From Ligula intestinalis (lineage: Eukaryota; Platyhelminthes; Cestoda; Diphyllobothriidea; Diphyllobothriidae): a stretch of DNA of 64,000 bases. The translations under genes were made by a program, and so were the position numbers. The notes beneath the pieces were generated by a model. That model saw nothing but the letters and a program-made list of their open reading frames with translations, was not told the DNA's origin and did not search any database. This document shows, in pieces, positions 29,401-44,400 of this stretch (positions within the stretch are counted from its first letter, which is position 1; each line of letters opens with the position of its first letter). The stretch covers positions 91,152,193 through 91,216,192 of the forward strand of contig JAYGXS010000002.1 in assembly GCA_036362985.1 (NCBI GenBank). The letters run 5' to 3'.

Positions 29401-32400
29401 AATATGGCTAGATAACGTTTTGGGAAGACAACATTTAACCGAATGCTGAATGATATAGCTGACTGATATTGTGCTTTGCTTGGCTTACAGCCTTACTTTG
29501 CTTTTGGAGTGAATCTTTGTGATAGCATTTCCTACAATCAGATAATTCGTGGGATTTTCAACTTCAAATTGCCCAACATTAAATTATATGCATCAAAGGG
29601 TAGTTTTTTCTCGCACTGGCTTTACCTGTGGTAACGGCATCCAAAGTTTTTTTTATTTTTCTTATAGAATACAGCCTTAAGTTATTCATAAAATCAAAAC
29701 AAAGTTTAGCAAGAGTATAAAATACTTGGGTTTGATCAAAAACTGAAAATGTTAGACAGTTATTGCCCACAAAATATTAAAACCCACTTATTTTAATACG
29801 ATTAAAAGTCATCCAATTGCTTGCATGACTTTCCGTTTGAGAAGGCGTGACCGAATAAACTAAATTATTGAAGAGGCTTTAAGAAAGCACCAAGAAGGCA
29901 TGACAATGGATGGCAAAAGTATGAGAATCGCGATCGATCTACTGGGTGGGAAAGGCTTTATCTTCCTAAATGGAATTGCGGTGGACGAAAATCCAAATAA
30001 CAACTGAATACGAAATACTTAATCTATTTCTGCCATAAACTGCTACATCTTTAGCAACAATGCGGAAAAAGGGACAAGTGCTGTTTATATGTCAGATATC
30101 ACTTCGTTATTAAGAAGACAGTTTTTCCAGTTTGCTATAATGGTAAGTAGTTTGACGTCGTAACTTACCATGCTAACAGCCTATGTACTTGCTAAAAGGC
30201 CCAGACACGTGTTTTGCCAGTATTCTGCCACTGCTTGACACAGTTCCGAGTGGTTTGGTTTATCAGTGGGAACCCAGCTATCATATCTGCTTTCTGGTTG
30301 ATATATTAGTTTTGAAAGTTCCGCTTTTTAATCTCCTGAGAAATTAATTTCTGTTCGCCATATAGATCAGTATATTTACGATTTTTAGGTGTAGACCGTA
30401 ATTGTAAGTTTATATTTGTGTTGAAACCCGTCAACCCCTGTGAAATATACACCTGCTGATATCAGGCAGTCTTTGGTAGTATAAATTGTTGTTGTAACTT
30501 ACCATACTTACGGCCTAGGTACTTGCTAAAAGGTCCACCTCTAATCCGATATTCAGTATAAACTAACTTTCATGTCTGTGAATTTTTTTGAAGAAATTCG
30601 TGAGCATATCATCATGGAAACTAAACAGCACCAAATCCATTCGCCACACGAAAGCCTCATTAGGCAGCTTTTCAATCGTCGCGTATGTAGGAAACCTTTG
30701 CTTCAAGTAATGATACAAATTGTATATTTGAATAAACATAGCAACTTTCATCACCAGAAGACTGCATGCCAACTGATCATTTAACTTACAAATTAGTTGC
30801 ATTGAATGGCAGGTCATCGGGTACTGTTGTGAGACCTTTCCGGGCGCATGAAACATAGCCATTACTGTGGCAGGAACAGATGGAACCACATGATGCTTTA
30901 AGACAGGACAGAGGTGGAAGCGAGGCCAGGACTGAATCTGAAGGAAAAGTAATGTGAACGGAACTTTCCAATAACATTATGTTTTGTCTAATCCAAAATA
31001 TATATTGTGATAATTTTTTTGCCGTTTAAAAAGAAGTATTTTCAGAAAAGGAACGGTACCTGAATTACTATCCCCATAAAAGCCAGGTGGCATATCAAAC
31101 TGTTTGCAGAAAGATTAGGCCAAACCAAAATGAAACATCCAAGACGCATGGCCTGAATAAGCTTACTTCGGCTATGCGTCTATTATTTTCACAAAATCTG
31201 TGCACGAATTATTCTGTTATACGACGGTAATCGGTCGATGCTTCCAATATCTCTAGGACTCCGTAGATCATTAATTAATCAAGTACTGTGATACAGTTGT
31301 AGATGCTAAGACAACTCGCTCAGTAACGACCGTTTTACAGTGTAAATTTATCATGAATCTTTGAAGCCAGATAATCTTAGGCCTTTTTCGGGTTTGTGAA
31401 ACAAATTTACGTTCGCCTGTACGGATGAATTTGCGTTTTTTTAAATTATTGTCTATCCAGACATATTGTCTATTATTTATTATACTACTTAAGGCTTTAA
31501 CTACTTCTGTAATCTGTGGGGTTGCATTTGAACACAGACTTCAGCATAAACCATTTACTTAAACGTATTGTAGAAATACGTATTATACTATTATTTTCTG
31601 TTATTGTGCCGTTTAGCCAACAAGATTCCACGGTATGCTGGAACGTAGGATGTTGCTATCACTGGGTTTAGGCATACCCTGAGATGTCAAAGCTTATAGG
31701 AAAAGCTGAATCACTGCTGAGTTAGGATACCGTTTTCTGAAATATTTTTTTTACTCTGTGTTTTACTTTGTCATGCAAAATTTTTCCATTGTTTGCTAGA
31801 CCCAAGTTATGCATGTCTGCAACCCAAATTATCATAGGATCTTTACCAATCGTGGTCTTATTTACCCTTTCAAGTATACCGCACTTGTTTTTTGTACACA
31901 ACTTAGTTTGCTTGCCCAGTTCACAACAAATTTATGCAGTATATTGGACAAATTTTGGCGTACTTGATACTATGCTACTCAGTTTATTCTAAGTTTCTTC
32001 CTCCCAGATTACCCACACCTTTTTATATGCAGCAAGTCTGCTACAGTTCGAAGGTGCTCCTACCTTTTAATTTTATGTCAGTCCCTCAAGATCCGAAGAA
32101 GCATGTCTGAGATATCAAAACGAAATACGAACACATCGTAGTCCATTTGACGTCTCAAATTTTGTTGGTTGATGTATTCACGTTTGGCAGGGCGGGTGGT
32201 GTAAAATTAACTGTAGGAAAAAAGCCAAAGTAATATAGTTATTGAGAAAAATCAATGACCATCGTTCAGAGCTACTGAGTGATTCATTTCAGTCTGCTGA
32301 ACATATCAGTTCACTCTATGATAAACTAGCGAACATTCATATTTAATTTGTTAAACTTACGCCTACACTTAGGTTAAGTTGATTCAGGAAAGGAAACTAC

Positions 32401-35400
32401 TGCAAATTAGATGTCGTTTTGCAACTGCTCACACAAATAGTTCCTCCAGCTAAGCGAAATGAAGGTTAATGTGCCCAATTGCGTGCAGCGTGCACTTACT
32501 ACTTTACAATGGAGACACAGATCACCGTGTGTGTTAATCCCATCTAAACATGCTCTTATATGGAAAGCCGGATAATGTCAATTATTGTGTAGGTTGCCTC
32601 TTGCGGAATTTTAGACTGAAAGCAAATTTGCTTCGGCCTCTTATTTGAACGTGTTCTTTGACATCGAGGAAAATAAAGTCATTACCCAAATCTTCAATAA
32701 GCAATGGTTGGCGGGAGTTGGCTGAAGGAATCGTATGGAAGTTACATATAGCATTCGAACATAAAGCTTACCTGGACAGAAAATCGGGCCGATGTTTTCC
32801 ACCTTTGGGCTTGAAAGTTTGACATCCATATGGCTGCAACGAGCAGCTGATGCAGAAAAGACTGGCAGTTTTCCGATGCTTGCCAGTCTCTGTTTCAGCG
32901 CCACGAGATAGCAATCACATGTGAGGGGATTTCCAGCCAGGTCTCTTGAAAAAATGATGAGGGTTTTATGAAAACACTTAAGCTATTCTAAATTATGGAA
33001 AAAATGAAAAAGTGACTTTAAAAACGGTGGCTTCTCCGGACATTGGATAACGAACGCAATTGAATCTGCTGGTGACCCGAGAATCCCTTGTCGCACTGAG
33101 CCACAGAATTAAGGACAACATGTGTGTGATGAAAGACTGTTTAAATTACGTAGCATGCACTACTGTTAACTCAGTCACCACACATTTATTTACATATTTA
33201 ATTTTAGGCTAGTATCAAGAAACTTCCTTCTGGTCTTTCATTTAAGATTGACTTCCGACCTGACATATCAGGCACCGCTGACAAAACATCAAATATTTCG
33301 CCTAGGTAAGAAGGAGAAATATCACATAATTCAATCGATAATTTATCTGAAAGTACTACTTAGATGCAATGGTATTTTTACCTCCAAATGTAAAAATCTG
33401 ATCGCCGCGTCCAAAGAATAATCAGGACCAAAACGGTAGAAGCATATCATTTGTTTAGGATATTTTAAGAAGTGATTCCGATTTTTTTTAATCGGATTTC
33501 TGCTTGATGGAACTCCATAATAGTCAAATTTTTATTGCGGCAAAAGACGTAACAACGACTTAGAAGGCTGCTGCTAAGTGCTTTCTTTTTAGCTTTGCTT
33601 TTATCGAAGACATATAGATCATGTCACTTAGCTTTCACTTACTGCCAGCATCGTGAGCTGTTTGTTTACACAAAAAGGATAGCCAAATGCTTTACGTCAC
33701 ATAACGTTGTGCTTTGAAACATAATCTTCTGTTTGTTATAAAGGATACAGTAGGTAGCCGAACTCGTAAATTTTCCAGATGGAAATTTAAAAGGGTCGCA
33801 TGGCATACACATAAGATGATAAATTTTGATTGTTGAATTGATTTGAGCCGCAAAAACCTGCTAACTAAAGAAGGGTATATTTCAATTCTGTTTAATGGGA
33901 GAAACCCATCCAGAATTGGTTAAAATAAACCTTTTTTGATATTCGAGTATTAACCCATGCTATATAATAATACAGATCATAGGGCCTTTTTAGTGACCAC
34001 TGATATGAGCAGAAAAGGAGTTAAATTTATTTCCTATGGCAACGAAAAAATCGAGTTTTCACGAAGATTGGGTATAGGCATATAGGAGAAACCGCATTTT
34101 CTTCAGAGAGAGAAGGGCCGATTCAGTTTTAAGAATTTTTTAAATATGTGACTTTTGCCAATACAAGCGAGCATCCGTGTCCCAGGAGGCAATTGAGAAG
34201 AAGAAGAAGACTCGATCGCTGGGACAATATGTTTATTCGCCTGACGTTTCGATATCCGTCGCGGATTCGTCATCAGAGACATGAGTAGCAGAAAGGTGAC
34301 TTTTGTGACTTTTGTGCGCAAACGTCAGTACTTATCTTATGTGACAGTTGTTTGTTTTAAAACACCGGTGATTTTAAATGTAAACATATACCCATACAGA
34401 ATGGCGAGTGCTGCAGGAATTATTCCGCAATTTAAAATAGACCGGTAATCACTCGCAAAGCAACATTGAGTATGGTTGCAATACTGTTAATCATGCAGTC
34501 CAATTTCAATAATTTTCTGTCGCGCCAATTCTGTGATAAGCTTCTTTCTGACCGTTGCGAAAAATTGACTCTGTAAAAAATGACTTTTTAAATATAATGC
34601 ATTTTTTTCATTGATTTTGACTACCCTTATAAATTTAGCTTTATTTTATGAAAAGCATGCATGAAAAAATCCTTTATTGTAATTTATTGATAGCGCACAA
34701 CGTCTTCTTTAAATTTTATTCTTTAGGGAAGTGTTCCTTTCGGTTTTAAAAATTTCTGATTTTGAGTTTTTTAACGACTGTGTGGTGTTCATTGATAATA
34801 TATGGTATTAATGCTGCCTTTGATATATACAGCATGATTAATGTCTATCGCAAAATTCTATGAGAGATATGTGACTTCTTGCTCAAATCATAGGCAAGAA
34901 CGTATTTTTCCGTAAACAGGATGAACACAGCATTCAGTTTGGAAAACTGTAATTCAGTTCTGGCAGTCGGTGGGTTTTTAATCATTTGGAAATTTTGAAG
35001 GCGTGATTTGCTATAAAACAAGTACAAGAGAGGATTTTTCATGCATGCTTTCCATAAAATAAATTTGTATTCATAAAGGCAGTAAAAATCAATGATAAAA
35101 ATGCATACTGTTTAAGAAGCCATTTTTTTAGAGAATCAACATCTTCGCAGCGGTCAGAAAGAAGCTCATCACAGGGTTGGCATCCTTACGTGACTGAAAA
35201 TAATTGAAATTGGACTGCATGATAAACAGTATTGCAATCTTAATCAATGTTGTTATGTGAGTGATTTTCGGGCTTTTTCAAATTGCGGAATTTTGCTTGC
35301 AGCGCTCGTCATACTGTATACACATAAATGAGAAGCTGCAACAAACTGTCACTTTCCGCCGTAAGAGGAAGTTGTACTGACAGTTTCTTGGTGCAGGTGG

Positions 35401-38400
35401 CTATGAACAAATATGGAAACTAGCAGCAGAATAAGTGCCATACCAGTCTTCGGCAAACTTTTGCAATATTGCCAAGGTCATTCGCTGGCGCATTATTAAT
35501 GAGAGAGCCGTACGCAGAAATAATGAGAGTGGAATAAAATCGTCCAGGGGTGAGTAGGATTACGATTTTATTGCTCATATACTGAAGAAGTATTACCATA
35601 GGCTCATTGATAGAAGAATTCTCAATTTTATTCATGAACATAGTCAGAAAACAAAAACAGAAATTTGAACTACGTGGGAAAAGTTTTATGATCAAGCCGG
35701 TTTTACGTAGGAGACTTATAAAGGAACTTCTTTACTTGCTAAGAAATACGGTACTTATGGGTCTTTATCCTGGAAGAGTATTTATTTATTTAAGGAGGTT
35801 TTCTTTTTAGCTAAATTTGTGAAGTAGACCCAACTGACTATATATGGAACGAGCTTTCGAAAAGAGCACTCTACACTGACGGCAACTTTTAAGAACTGTC
35901 GATGATTTATGGTTGGATGGCTCTTAAATTTGGGGAGCGGCAAAGCTGTCGGACGGATTTGGACGTGATAAACAGCAATGTGTTCCCAAACCTCATAAAG
36001 GATGATTAAGGTTATACCAGCACGCACCGACCTCAATTCATCGTTCTGTAGGAAGCATGTGTTTAATTACGCTTGTAAATAAAACATAACATTTGGATAG
36101 AAGCCGGCCTCGTCGCATGTGACCTCTAATATGTTAATATTCCAGCCAAAATTCCGGAACTCATGTTTTGTAGTTAATAAAACAAAGTGATACGAGAAAA
36201 AATTGATTTTGTGTTGAATGATTACATTGAGCAGACCACTTTAGACTATTTGGCAACTTCGATGTCTGACTCGCTTCATGCTGTTTTAAAGGTAAATGAA
36301 TTGTCTTTTGCTAACGTTATTCTTTTTTCCTCATCTTCCCAAATCAATGTGTCCCTTCCTCACAAACCTGCATAGCTGATTGCATTTAATTGATGCGTAA
36401 CGTGGTTAATATTTGAACTTTGGGGTTTCAATGACACTTTATTATTTTTTATTAGTAAATGTTAGATTATAAACCAATTTATGCCGTATTTTTAAGAACT
36501 GTCCTTCTTTACTGTTCTAAGGCCTTGATAGACGCGTGGTTGGTGGACTTGCTAGAAAAGATTTTTTTATAAAATCCATCAGATGAAATCAGTTAGGTAG
36601 TCTGCTGTACGGTTCTTGAGATGGATTGTCTTTTCAAAGGTTAAAATTTTCATTTCACTATTGGCGCATATACATATATTCGTATTCCTCTGCGTGTTCT
36701 AGTAATTCCAGCCAATAGGACGCCTTTAATAAGTGCTGCTATATTCAGGGGTCCTTCACTAATGCTATACCAAATCAACAGTAGTACTTAAAAACCATGA
36801 GATAAATAAGTAAAAGTCCTTCTGTTTGCACTTTCTTATGTACAAAATCAAGGGTGAAGGCACTCACAGCTTTTGTAGGTTTGGCTTCAGATCAAAAGAT
36901 TCTGGGGCAATTTTTTGGATCCGATTATTGGAAAGTAGCCTAAATGAGAAAGGGGAATTCGAAAACAAATGCATATTGTAAACACTATTTGAACTTATGT
37001 GCTCGGACCGGTTAAAACCGTGTAGACAAGTGGCTCCTTAAAGGCCAATAGCGTAAGGAGTTTGTGATCAGGAGAATATAACAAATCAGAGCACAACGTC
37101 AAAAATGCAAATAAGTAGTCTTCTACTACTAAAGTTGTGCGCATTTGACGTTAAAATTTATATTAAAGTGTACCCGCCTAAATAGGGATACTATGTTTGT
37201 GTCGCCAATTGCTTTAATTCCTGATATTAAAAATTAATTATGTACAGGAATATGGACCAGCGAATATACCCATTTGCCTAGTTTCGAGCCATTAACTTTC
37301 AAACAAATTTAGTACGATGCTTAACGCGACACGAAAAAAGAATCTGCTTGACAGATAGCATCGAAAAAGAGCCTAAGGTTGTAGAAGGCATTGTTCGACA
37401 TAAGAAATATCCTAACCGATTTCTTTCTAAGACCATGCCTGAAAAACCGACAAAGCCCTCAGTGTTGACAGCACAGCAGAAACGAATCTTCATCAGAGTC
37501 CTTTTTCGAAGCAATAGGCCAAGGGAGCTTCTGAGAAGGCACTTGATTAAAGAGTATATTAAATACCTTTTCAGCAACCAACGTACATGGACTGTTCCCG
37601 ACTACTCCCATCCTACACGGAGACATCAAGTACAGACTGTCAGCTCAGACTACCTCTATGCTTATCTTTTAATTTACCAGCTCCTGTGGAGCAAATTATA
37701 TTGGTCGCAAGAGCCGACATTTGTCCAGAGAGCAAGAAAACGTCTTCCAACATGGTAAGGGAAAAGCCAAATAAAAAGTATTACCAGTACTATTTTAGTG
37801 CACATGGTAGACTCAGGCCATCGCGTAGAAGCTAAAGAGGCTTTTCAAATGATCTAACGCGTGCCGTCAAGCTATTCAAAATCCTTCGGACGCCGTCTGT
37901 TGGCTTCGGAAGAGGCGGCTGCCATCAGGCTATGCAAACCGGTTCTGTGCGCCCAAAAGTTCTTCGTTACGGTGCCGCAGTTACCATAGCCAACTCAGCC
38001 GCTCGCAGATTGTCACCTTTCTCAGCTGCGAGCTCCCCTGACACTTATCAGATTACTGACCCCAAATTGTCTTCACCCCTCCCGCGAACTCCGACAACCG
38101 CAACATTTTCCCACCAATCCTCATAGAATATTTAGTAAATTCCGGTATATATGTACAGGCCTGAGGAGAATTTATCGAAAATAAACGTATTCTCACCAAT
38201 ATATCTTTTGTTATGAAATAATACAGTTAAAACGCTTACAAGATTATTATTAATCTTCTTCCCAAAAATTAAATCAAATTATAATTTTCAGGATGCCTTA
38301 AGCTGGAAAATGGTCTTAAAAGCCCAGAAAATCTACATTCGAGGAGGTTGAATGGTGTGATGGCTTTCTCTTGATACAGTTCCAACCGAATCCTGCTTAA

Positions 38401-41400
38401 CTTGCTAGTAGGAAATTTTGTGCAACATAAAATGTTGACGCAATTGACGCACCAGACAGTTGGATAGGTCAGTGTCACAGTGCATTTTAAGGTCCCGTTA
38501 TGTACATACTTTTAACGGTGCCACACGATCAATCTAGAAAGAGTTCCTGAAGCATTTGAATCAGCTATGTCCAACTCCTTATTAGTTCTTCCAAATTTTG
38601 GGCAACACCTTAAGACTTTTAATGAAAGTTACTGATGGAACCCACAATGGAAGCACGAGAAAGTCGTTGAGAAGATGTAGATGCGATTGCTGGAACGAGA
38701 ACATCATTCGCCTGACGGTTTGGATTCATGCGCGAGGCCATCGTCAGTGCTAGCATCAGATGTGGAAAACTCGTACTGAGAGAGGGACAGTATTTAAGTT
38801 ACCACACACCTAGCACAATTAATGACTCCCCCGTCTGGAGGATCCTGGTTCTCTTTTGCGATAATTTCTTTATGGTCGGCCTAAGAGACTTAAGTCGTTG
38901 AAATTTGATCATCCATGCTGAAGGTTGGTGGGATGATTGCTTAGTCAACGAGCTCACCAGCGCCGGCGTCGAAAAGAGTGATAATGGGCGCGCTCCCAAA
39001 ATGGCTAATTACTCTGAACGAATTAATTATCGGCCCCCGAATAAGGGGTGAGGGGGGAGTCATTACATTTGTCAATTGACTGCGGGCGCATGAATCATGA
39101 CTCAATGAGCTCACGGCTCACGCAGTTGTAACCTCCCACGAGACGTTCAGCCGTGTTGAACGTGAATACGTGGCTAAATCTCGTCAATCGCATGAGCAAC
39201 GAGCTGCTTGAGTCCAGATTCTGGAGCCAACAGTTTATTAACAAATGCAATAACCCTCCCCTCAAATCGCATATTCAGCGCTCAAAATTAATTTGGTCCA
39301 AGTAATTAGCCTTTCTGGAAGCGTGCTTGCTGACATTGTTTTCGATGCCAGTGCTAGTTAGCCAAACAACCACCATGCCAACATCCTACCCGTGCATTGA
39401 AATTTCAAAGACTCACCTCCTGACGACCGGTCATCAAGCCATTATTGCAACAGAAGGCAAGTATCCTCGGTGGCATAGGTACAGTAGATTACCTATCTCA
39501 TGAAAGGTCACCTAGAATTCTGAAATGCGTTAACGATTCAAAAATATTCATTGCGTATAGTTGTAATAATGACGATCATAAAGCCCAATCTCAATATGTC
39601 AGGACGCCGGCTTTTCAACGAACTTATTTCTGACGGCTAATAAAAAGTATGTACTGCAAAAAGTGGCTACTTAAGTTGTGTACATGTTCGTCATTGATTT
39701 TGATTGCCTTTATAAATTAAAATATATTTTATGGAAAACATAAACGAAAAAAATATTTCTTGTGCTCGTATGGTAGCAAATTGTGCCCTCTAAAAATTTT
39801 ATGCTAAACTAAGTGGTATCTATCGGCTTTATAAACGTTTCTAAATTGCCGAATAATTTTAAGATCTCCTTACTGCTTCACTTCAATTCAAGGTTTACAA
39901 ACTGCGCGCAGTGTACATCCTGTTTAACGAAAAGTACGTTTTCGCCTACAATTTGGGGAAGAAGTCACATAGTTATCATAAAATATTGCAACAGATGTTG
40001 AAGCTGCTGTATATATTATAGGCATCATTAATAAATTGGCGGATGCGATACATAGTGAATGAACACATCACAATCGCAAAAAAGCTCATAATTTAAAACT
40101 TTTTTAAACCGTAACATACCCTTCCTTTTAGCATATAATTTAAGGGGGGTGCAATTAGCTAACAAGTGAGCACAAGAAATATTTTTTCGCTTATGTTTTT
40201 TCATACATAGAGTTAAATGTATAAAGGAATTCAAAATCAATGCTGAAAAATCACACTACTGAAGTAGCCACTTTTTACAGTACATACTTTTTATAAGCGG
40301 TTAAAAATAAACTCGTTAAAATGCCGGCATCCTGATGTGACCAAAATACATTGAGATTAGGCTGTAAGATCGTCATATTTACAATAAAGCGTAATTAATA
40401 CGTAATAAATATGTTTGGATCGAAAAAGCAGTTCAGAATTCCGGTCGATATTTCATGAGGTAGGGAATTTATTGCATGCGATAACCTAACGACTGTATCC
40501 TATAAATACTGCAACTCTATGCACGTGATGCTGTCTCTGGTGATGGCTTCAAGCATGAATTCAAAAATTCAGACGAAGAATGTTTTTTTCCATTGATCGT
40601 GTCCGCTTCATCTCAATAAGAACCATTTGAAAACAGTAATTTTAATCTACCAAGTGCTACTGCCTTCAGCAGACATCCACCTGCGAAACCTATGTAAGGA
40701 ACTTTTACAATTTAATGACAGACTAATAAAACATTTAAAGCCGATTAATGGCACAAAAAGTGTTCATATGTTTCAGCTTACAGGCCATTAAGTTGTTCCA
40801 GTCCGGAGAATGTATTGGCGGACAAACACGTTAACCAGTTGCCACTGAGGTCCCTGGAAGATATAAAATAAAATACATGCAAAGTTATTATAGCCCTCTT
40901 GTAGATAAGTTTCAACTAAAATTTTGAATACAGACAAGTAAAAATCATGTATGGTTGAATGCTTGTTCAATATCTGCAGTGACTGCTTCTGACGTTAAAG
41001 GAGGAAATTGTATCCTGTCTTTATTTTGCTGTCTGCTAAGAGGAAGTCCAATCACCTAATCCTTTTTGGTATCTTGCATAATTCAGACTCACTAATTCGA
41101 TAGTTTACATTTTCAAGACAACTTACCTGAAATTATGTATTTTTATCCATAATATGCCTCAAAAATATGTTATTTAAACATGGGGATCAATAGTCTGGGA
41201 CGTATATGCTCAAATTCTCTTTTATGGACTCAAATGTATTTAATTCTATTTCAATCCAGAAGTAGTTAAGTGTAGACGCCTTCTTGAAGATTTTACGTCA
41301 AATCCATATATTTGAGTGTGCTTTGTAATCGATCTGCTCTTTTCATCAACATATTATCGTCTGTTCTTACGATTGCGCCAGTAATTACCACTCTTGTTTA

Positions 41401-44400
41401 TTTATCTCCTGCTGAACTGCTGATGAAATCTTATCCTAAGGATTTGCTAGAGATAGATATGATGAGTTGATAAGAGGTGTCTCATATATAGATAGAAAGT
41501 AGCCATCATTTTTGAGATGGCCTTTTGCCAGTCGCTTCATCCAGGACAGTTAGTGCAGACAAGTCTCATCAAGTCATCGTAAAGCCAGCTGATTACTGGT
41601 GGTGATTTTCTGCATTGCAACCCTCTTGTGCGCATGCCATTGCCTTGAAAATCGCTAGCCTTGACTCCAAGGGCCATTCCGAAAAAGCCATATCCCAAGC
41701 ACTTAATTCCCGAAATTTTTATTTGAATATTTCATTTAAAGTTGATATATACTAGATCCCATAGACAGCACTAAGAGATTAACTGAGGTGCCGAGTGTCT
41801 CGCGGAGATCTCGGAGAAACACGCGTTTTTGCTTTTGACAATAAAGTAGTTGAAAGCTCTTCCTCAGTGTGGCTTCTATGGCGGTGCCATGGATGGAAGA
41901 TCCGAGATGATCATGTACTGCAGAGAATGCAGCTCTCATGGAAGTGATAAGCAGGTTGTTTGATTTAAAGTGTTATCCTGTGTGGTGGGCGTGGACGTAC
42001 TCTTAATCTCCGTCAGCCGCTGCGCACAATCTCAACAACAGGTAGCTGATTCTGGACCCTTGCATGGGAAAAGGTAGAGAAAATGAGGTCGTCACTGCGC
42101 AATCCAACCTCATGGTGCACCAGCGTATTCTTTAGTATAATAAATACAACAGGCTTGAATCTATCATGTCCCTTTTGAAGGTTGCCAACCTTCGAGTGAA
42201 TGTAAACGTTCGCGTTCCAGATATTTGCATGGGTAAGGAAGAAGGCTTGTTGAGCACCGGATCAAGCGTTCCATTATCCTAAGTTTTCCAGCTCTTACAG
42301 CAGTCCATTGTCACAGATAAGAAGCAACAAACGGAAGTAAGGTAATGTGCATGATCCCGAAAGACCCCTGGCTTCACTGACAGTTAATTAGCGCACACCA
42401 ATATAATTGCACTTCTCCCTGACCACCATCCGTTTTTGTTTGATGTTCCCTTCCCCTTGACGCCTTGATGACTTCCGACAATTGATTGGCCTATGTCCAC
42501 TATAATTACCCTCCATTTGGTTGCTGCTTCTTATCTCTGATGATGGACTCCTGTAAGATTTCGAAAGGACAATGAACTAATAGTTCCGGTGCTTGACGTT
42601 TCAGTAATGTGCATGCATGCACGGGGGCTAGCTGGAGGACTGAGAGGCAGACGCAATATGTTCCTCCTAATGTAGCTAAACCTAACATTCGAGCAGTTGT
42701 GTGTGAAGTCTTAGTAAATTCTGCTGGAACTAGACCGGGCGTAGCACACGCAGACGCACTTTGAAATGTTTTACAGTCCCTGCATTCAAGCCACATCCGG
42801 TCTTCTTTATATCGTCTTGTCGTCAAAGTCCGGTAGGTGAGGAAAGGGAAATGTGATATATCGCTCGCAAATCAATGTCATTAGAAACTAGTGCATACAT
42901 AGGATACTAGTGCTTCTTACAGCCTGTAAGGTATTTGGTTGAAGATACAAATCGCGTTGCTCGAACTTTCATCTAAGAAGTTTGTATAAACTGTCATTGA
43001 CGTATGTTTAGTATTGCACAGTTGAAGGTGGCTCAGTTTGTCCTTACTTGTGTGCAATTAATAGCACACCACCAGTTCTCTTTCTCTGCCAGCAAGGATA
43101 AGGGAAACTGGCTTATCAGCTATCCTCAGCCAGTCCTACCCAGACCCAGGAGTTGCACCACTCGAGCCTCGAACTCACGGCATTGTTGATCAGAGTTGAA
43201 TGCCCTAACCATTGAGTCACGAGCTCGTTGTCTCGCCGTTTTAGATCGGGCGATAGTGCTATTCATTGATAAATGTTCACGACCGCTAACAGAACGCATT
43301 TGTCTTGCTCTGTTTTTAATCTCATTTCTCGGGCTCGGACAGCAGTTGTAACGGCCAGTTGTCTAGGCAGATATTATTACATTCTCCCTCGTTTGTGCCG
43401 GCAATACTAGCTGCCTAAGGCATCTAGCTTCTACGGTTGTTATCAGGGCACAAAGAGGGAGACCCAAGTCAGATCGGGACAAGGGGGTTCATTAGTGGTC
43501 GGTGAACGTTCATCAACGAGTGTCTTTCTGTTGTCAATCCACAAAACTTGGAGTCTCTCGCTTGAACCGAAGGATCTGAAAAAACAGACGAATATCTCAT
43601 TTTTATAGTTCCTCTTTACTTTGTCCTCTTTTCCTATTGTGCTTGAGTGTGGCTTGTCTTCTAATAATGCGTTGCGACAGCTCACGGGGCACAGACTATT
43701 TAACTCGTACCGCATCGTTTGAAATGTTTAACAGCCACTGCTTTCCAGTCAGTAAAAAGGGTAACACTGTTATTTTAAAATACTTGAACAAAGTCCCCAT
43801 ATTTTGTTCATGACAGTTGATTGAGGCGTTAAATTTAATATTTTACCGTAGAGAACATGAAAAGCATTGTGTCAAAAAAATTTCGGAAGGCGTTGCTTTC
43901 TGTCTTAATCTGAAAAGAACTGAGGCCACAAATCATCGTCTACGTCAGAAGGTTTATGATGAGCACTGAAAGGAATGATTTGAACGCTATAATCTGGCAG
44001 TTTTGGCTTAGAAGATGAGAAGGGTTTGGGGCAACCACAAGAAGAAACTTGAATATAAAGAACTGAAAATTTTAAACGATTACGACCAATGGCAACTGCT
44101 TAAAGAATTATCAGAAGTCTAGGAATCCGCGGTTGGAAAACGTTTACATGTCATGAAAAGGGTACAGAAATTGGAAATTTGGTTGCCGCCTGAGTAAATT
44201 TATTGAGAATAGGAGGAGCGAAAAATAAAGCGTGGTATATTGCTTTCACAGCATTCATTTTTGGCACCGAATCGCGACTGGTGTCAAAAAATGGAAATAT
44301 AACGATAATTATAAACGTAAAGAATCCTGGACGACGTCTGGTCAAAATAACGTTAGGCTGTCTGTCTGGGGAGAACAACAAGCGCTGGGCTACTCTGAGC

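Noticed and set aside
42921..42990. 70-base open minus-strand interval with donor GTAAGA
   Set aside because: Enters in the wrong phase and lacks LRR residues.
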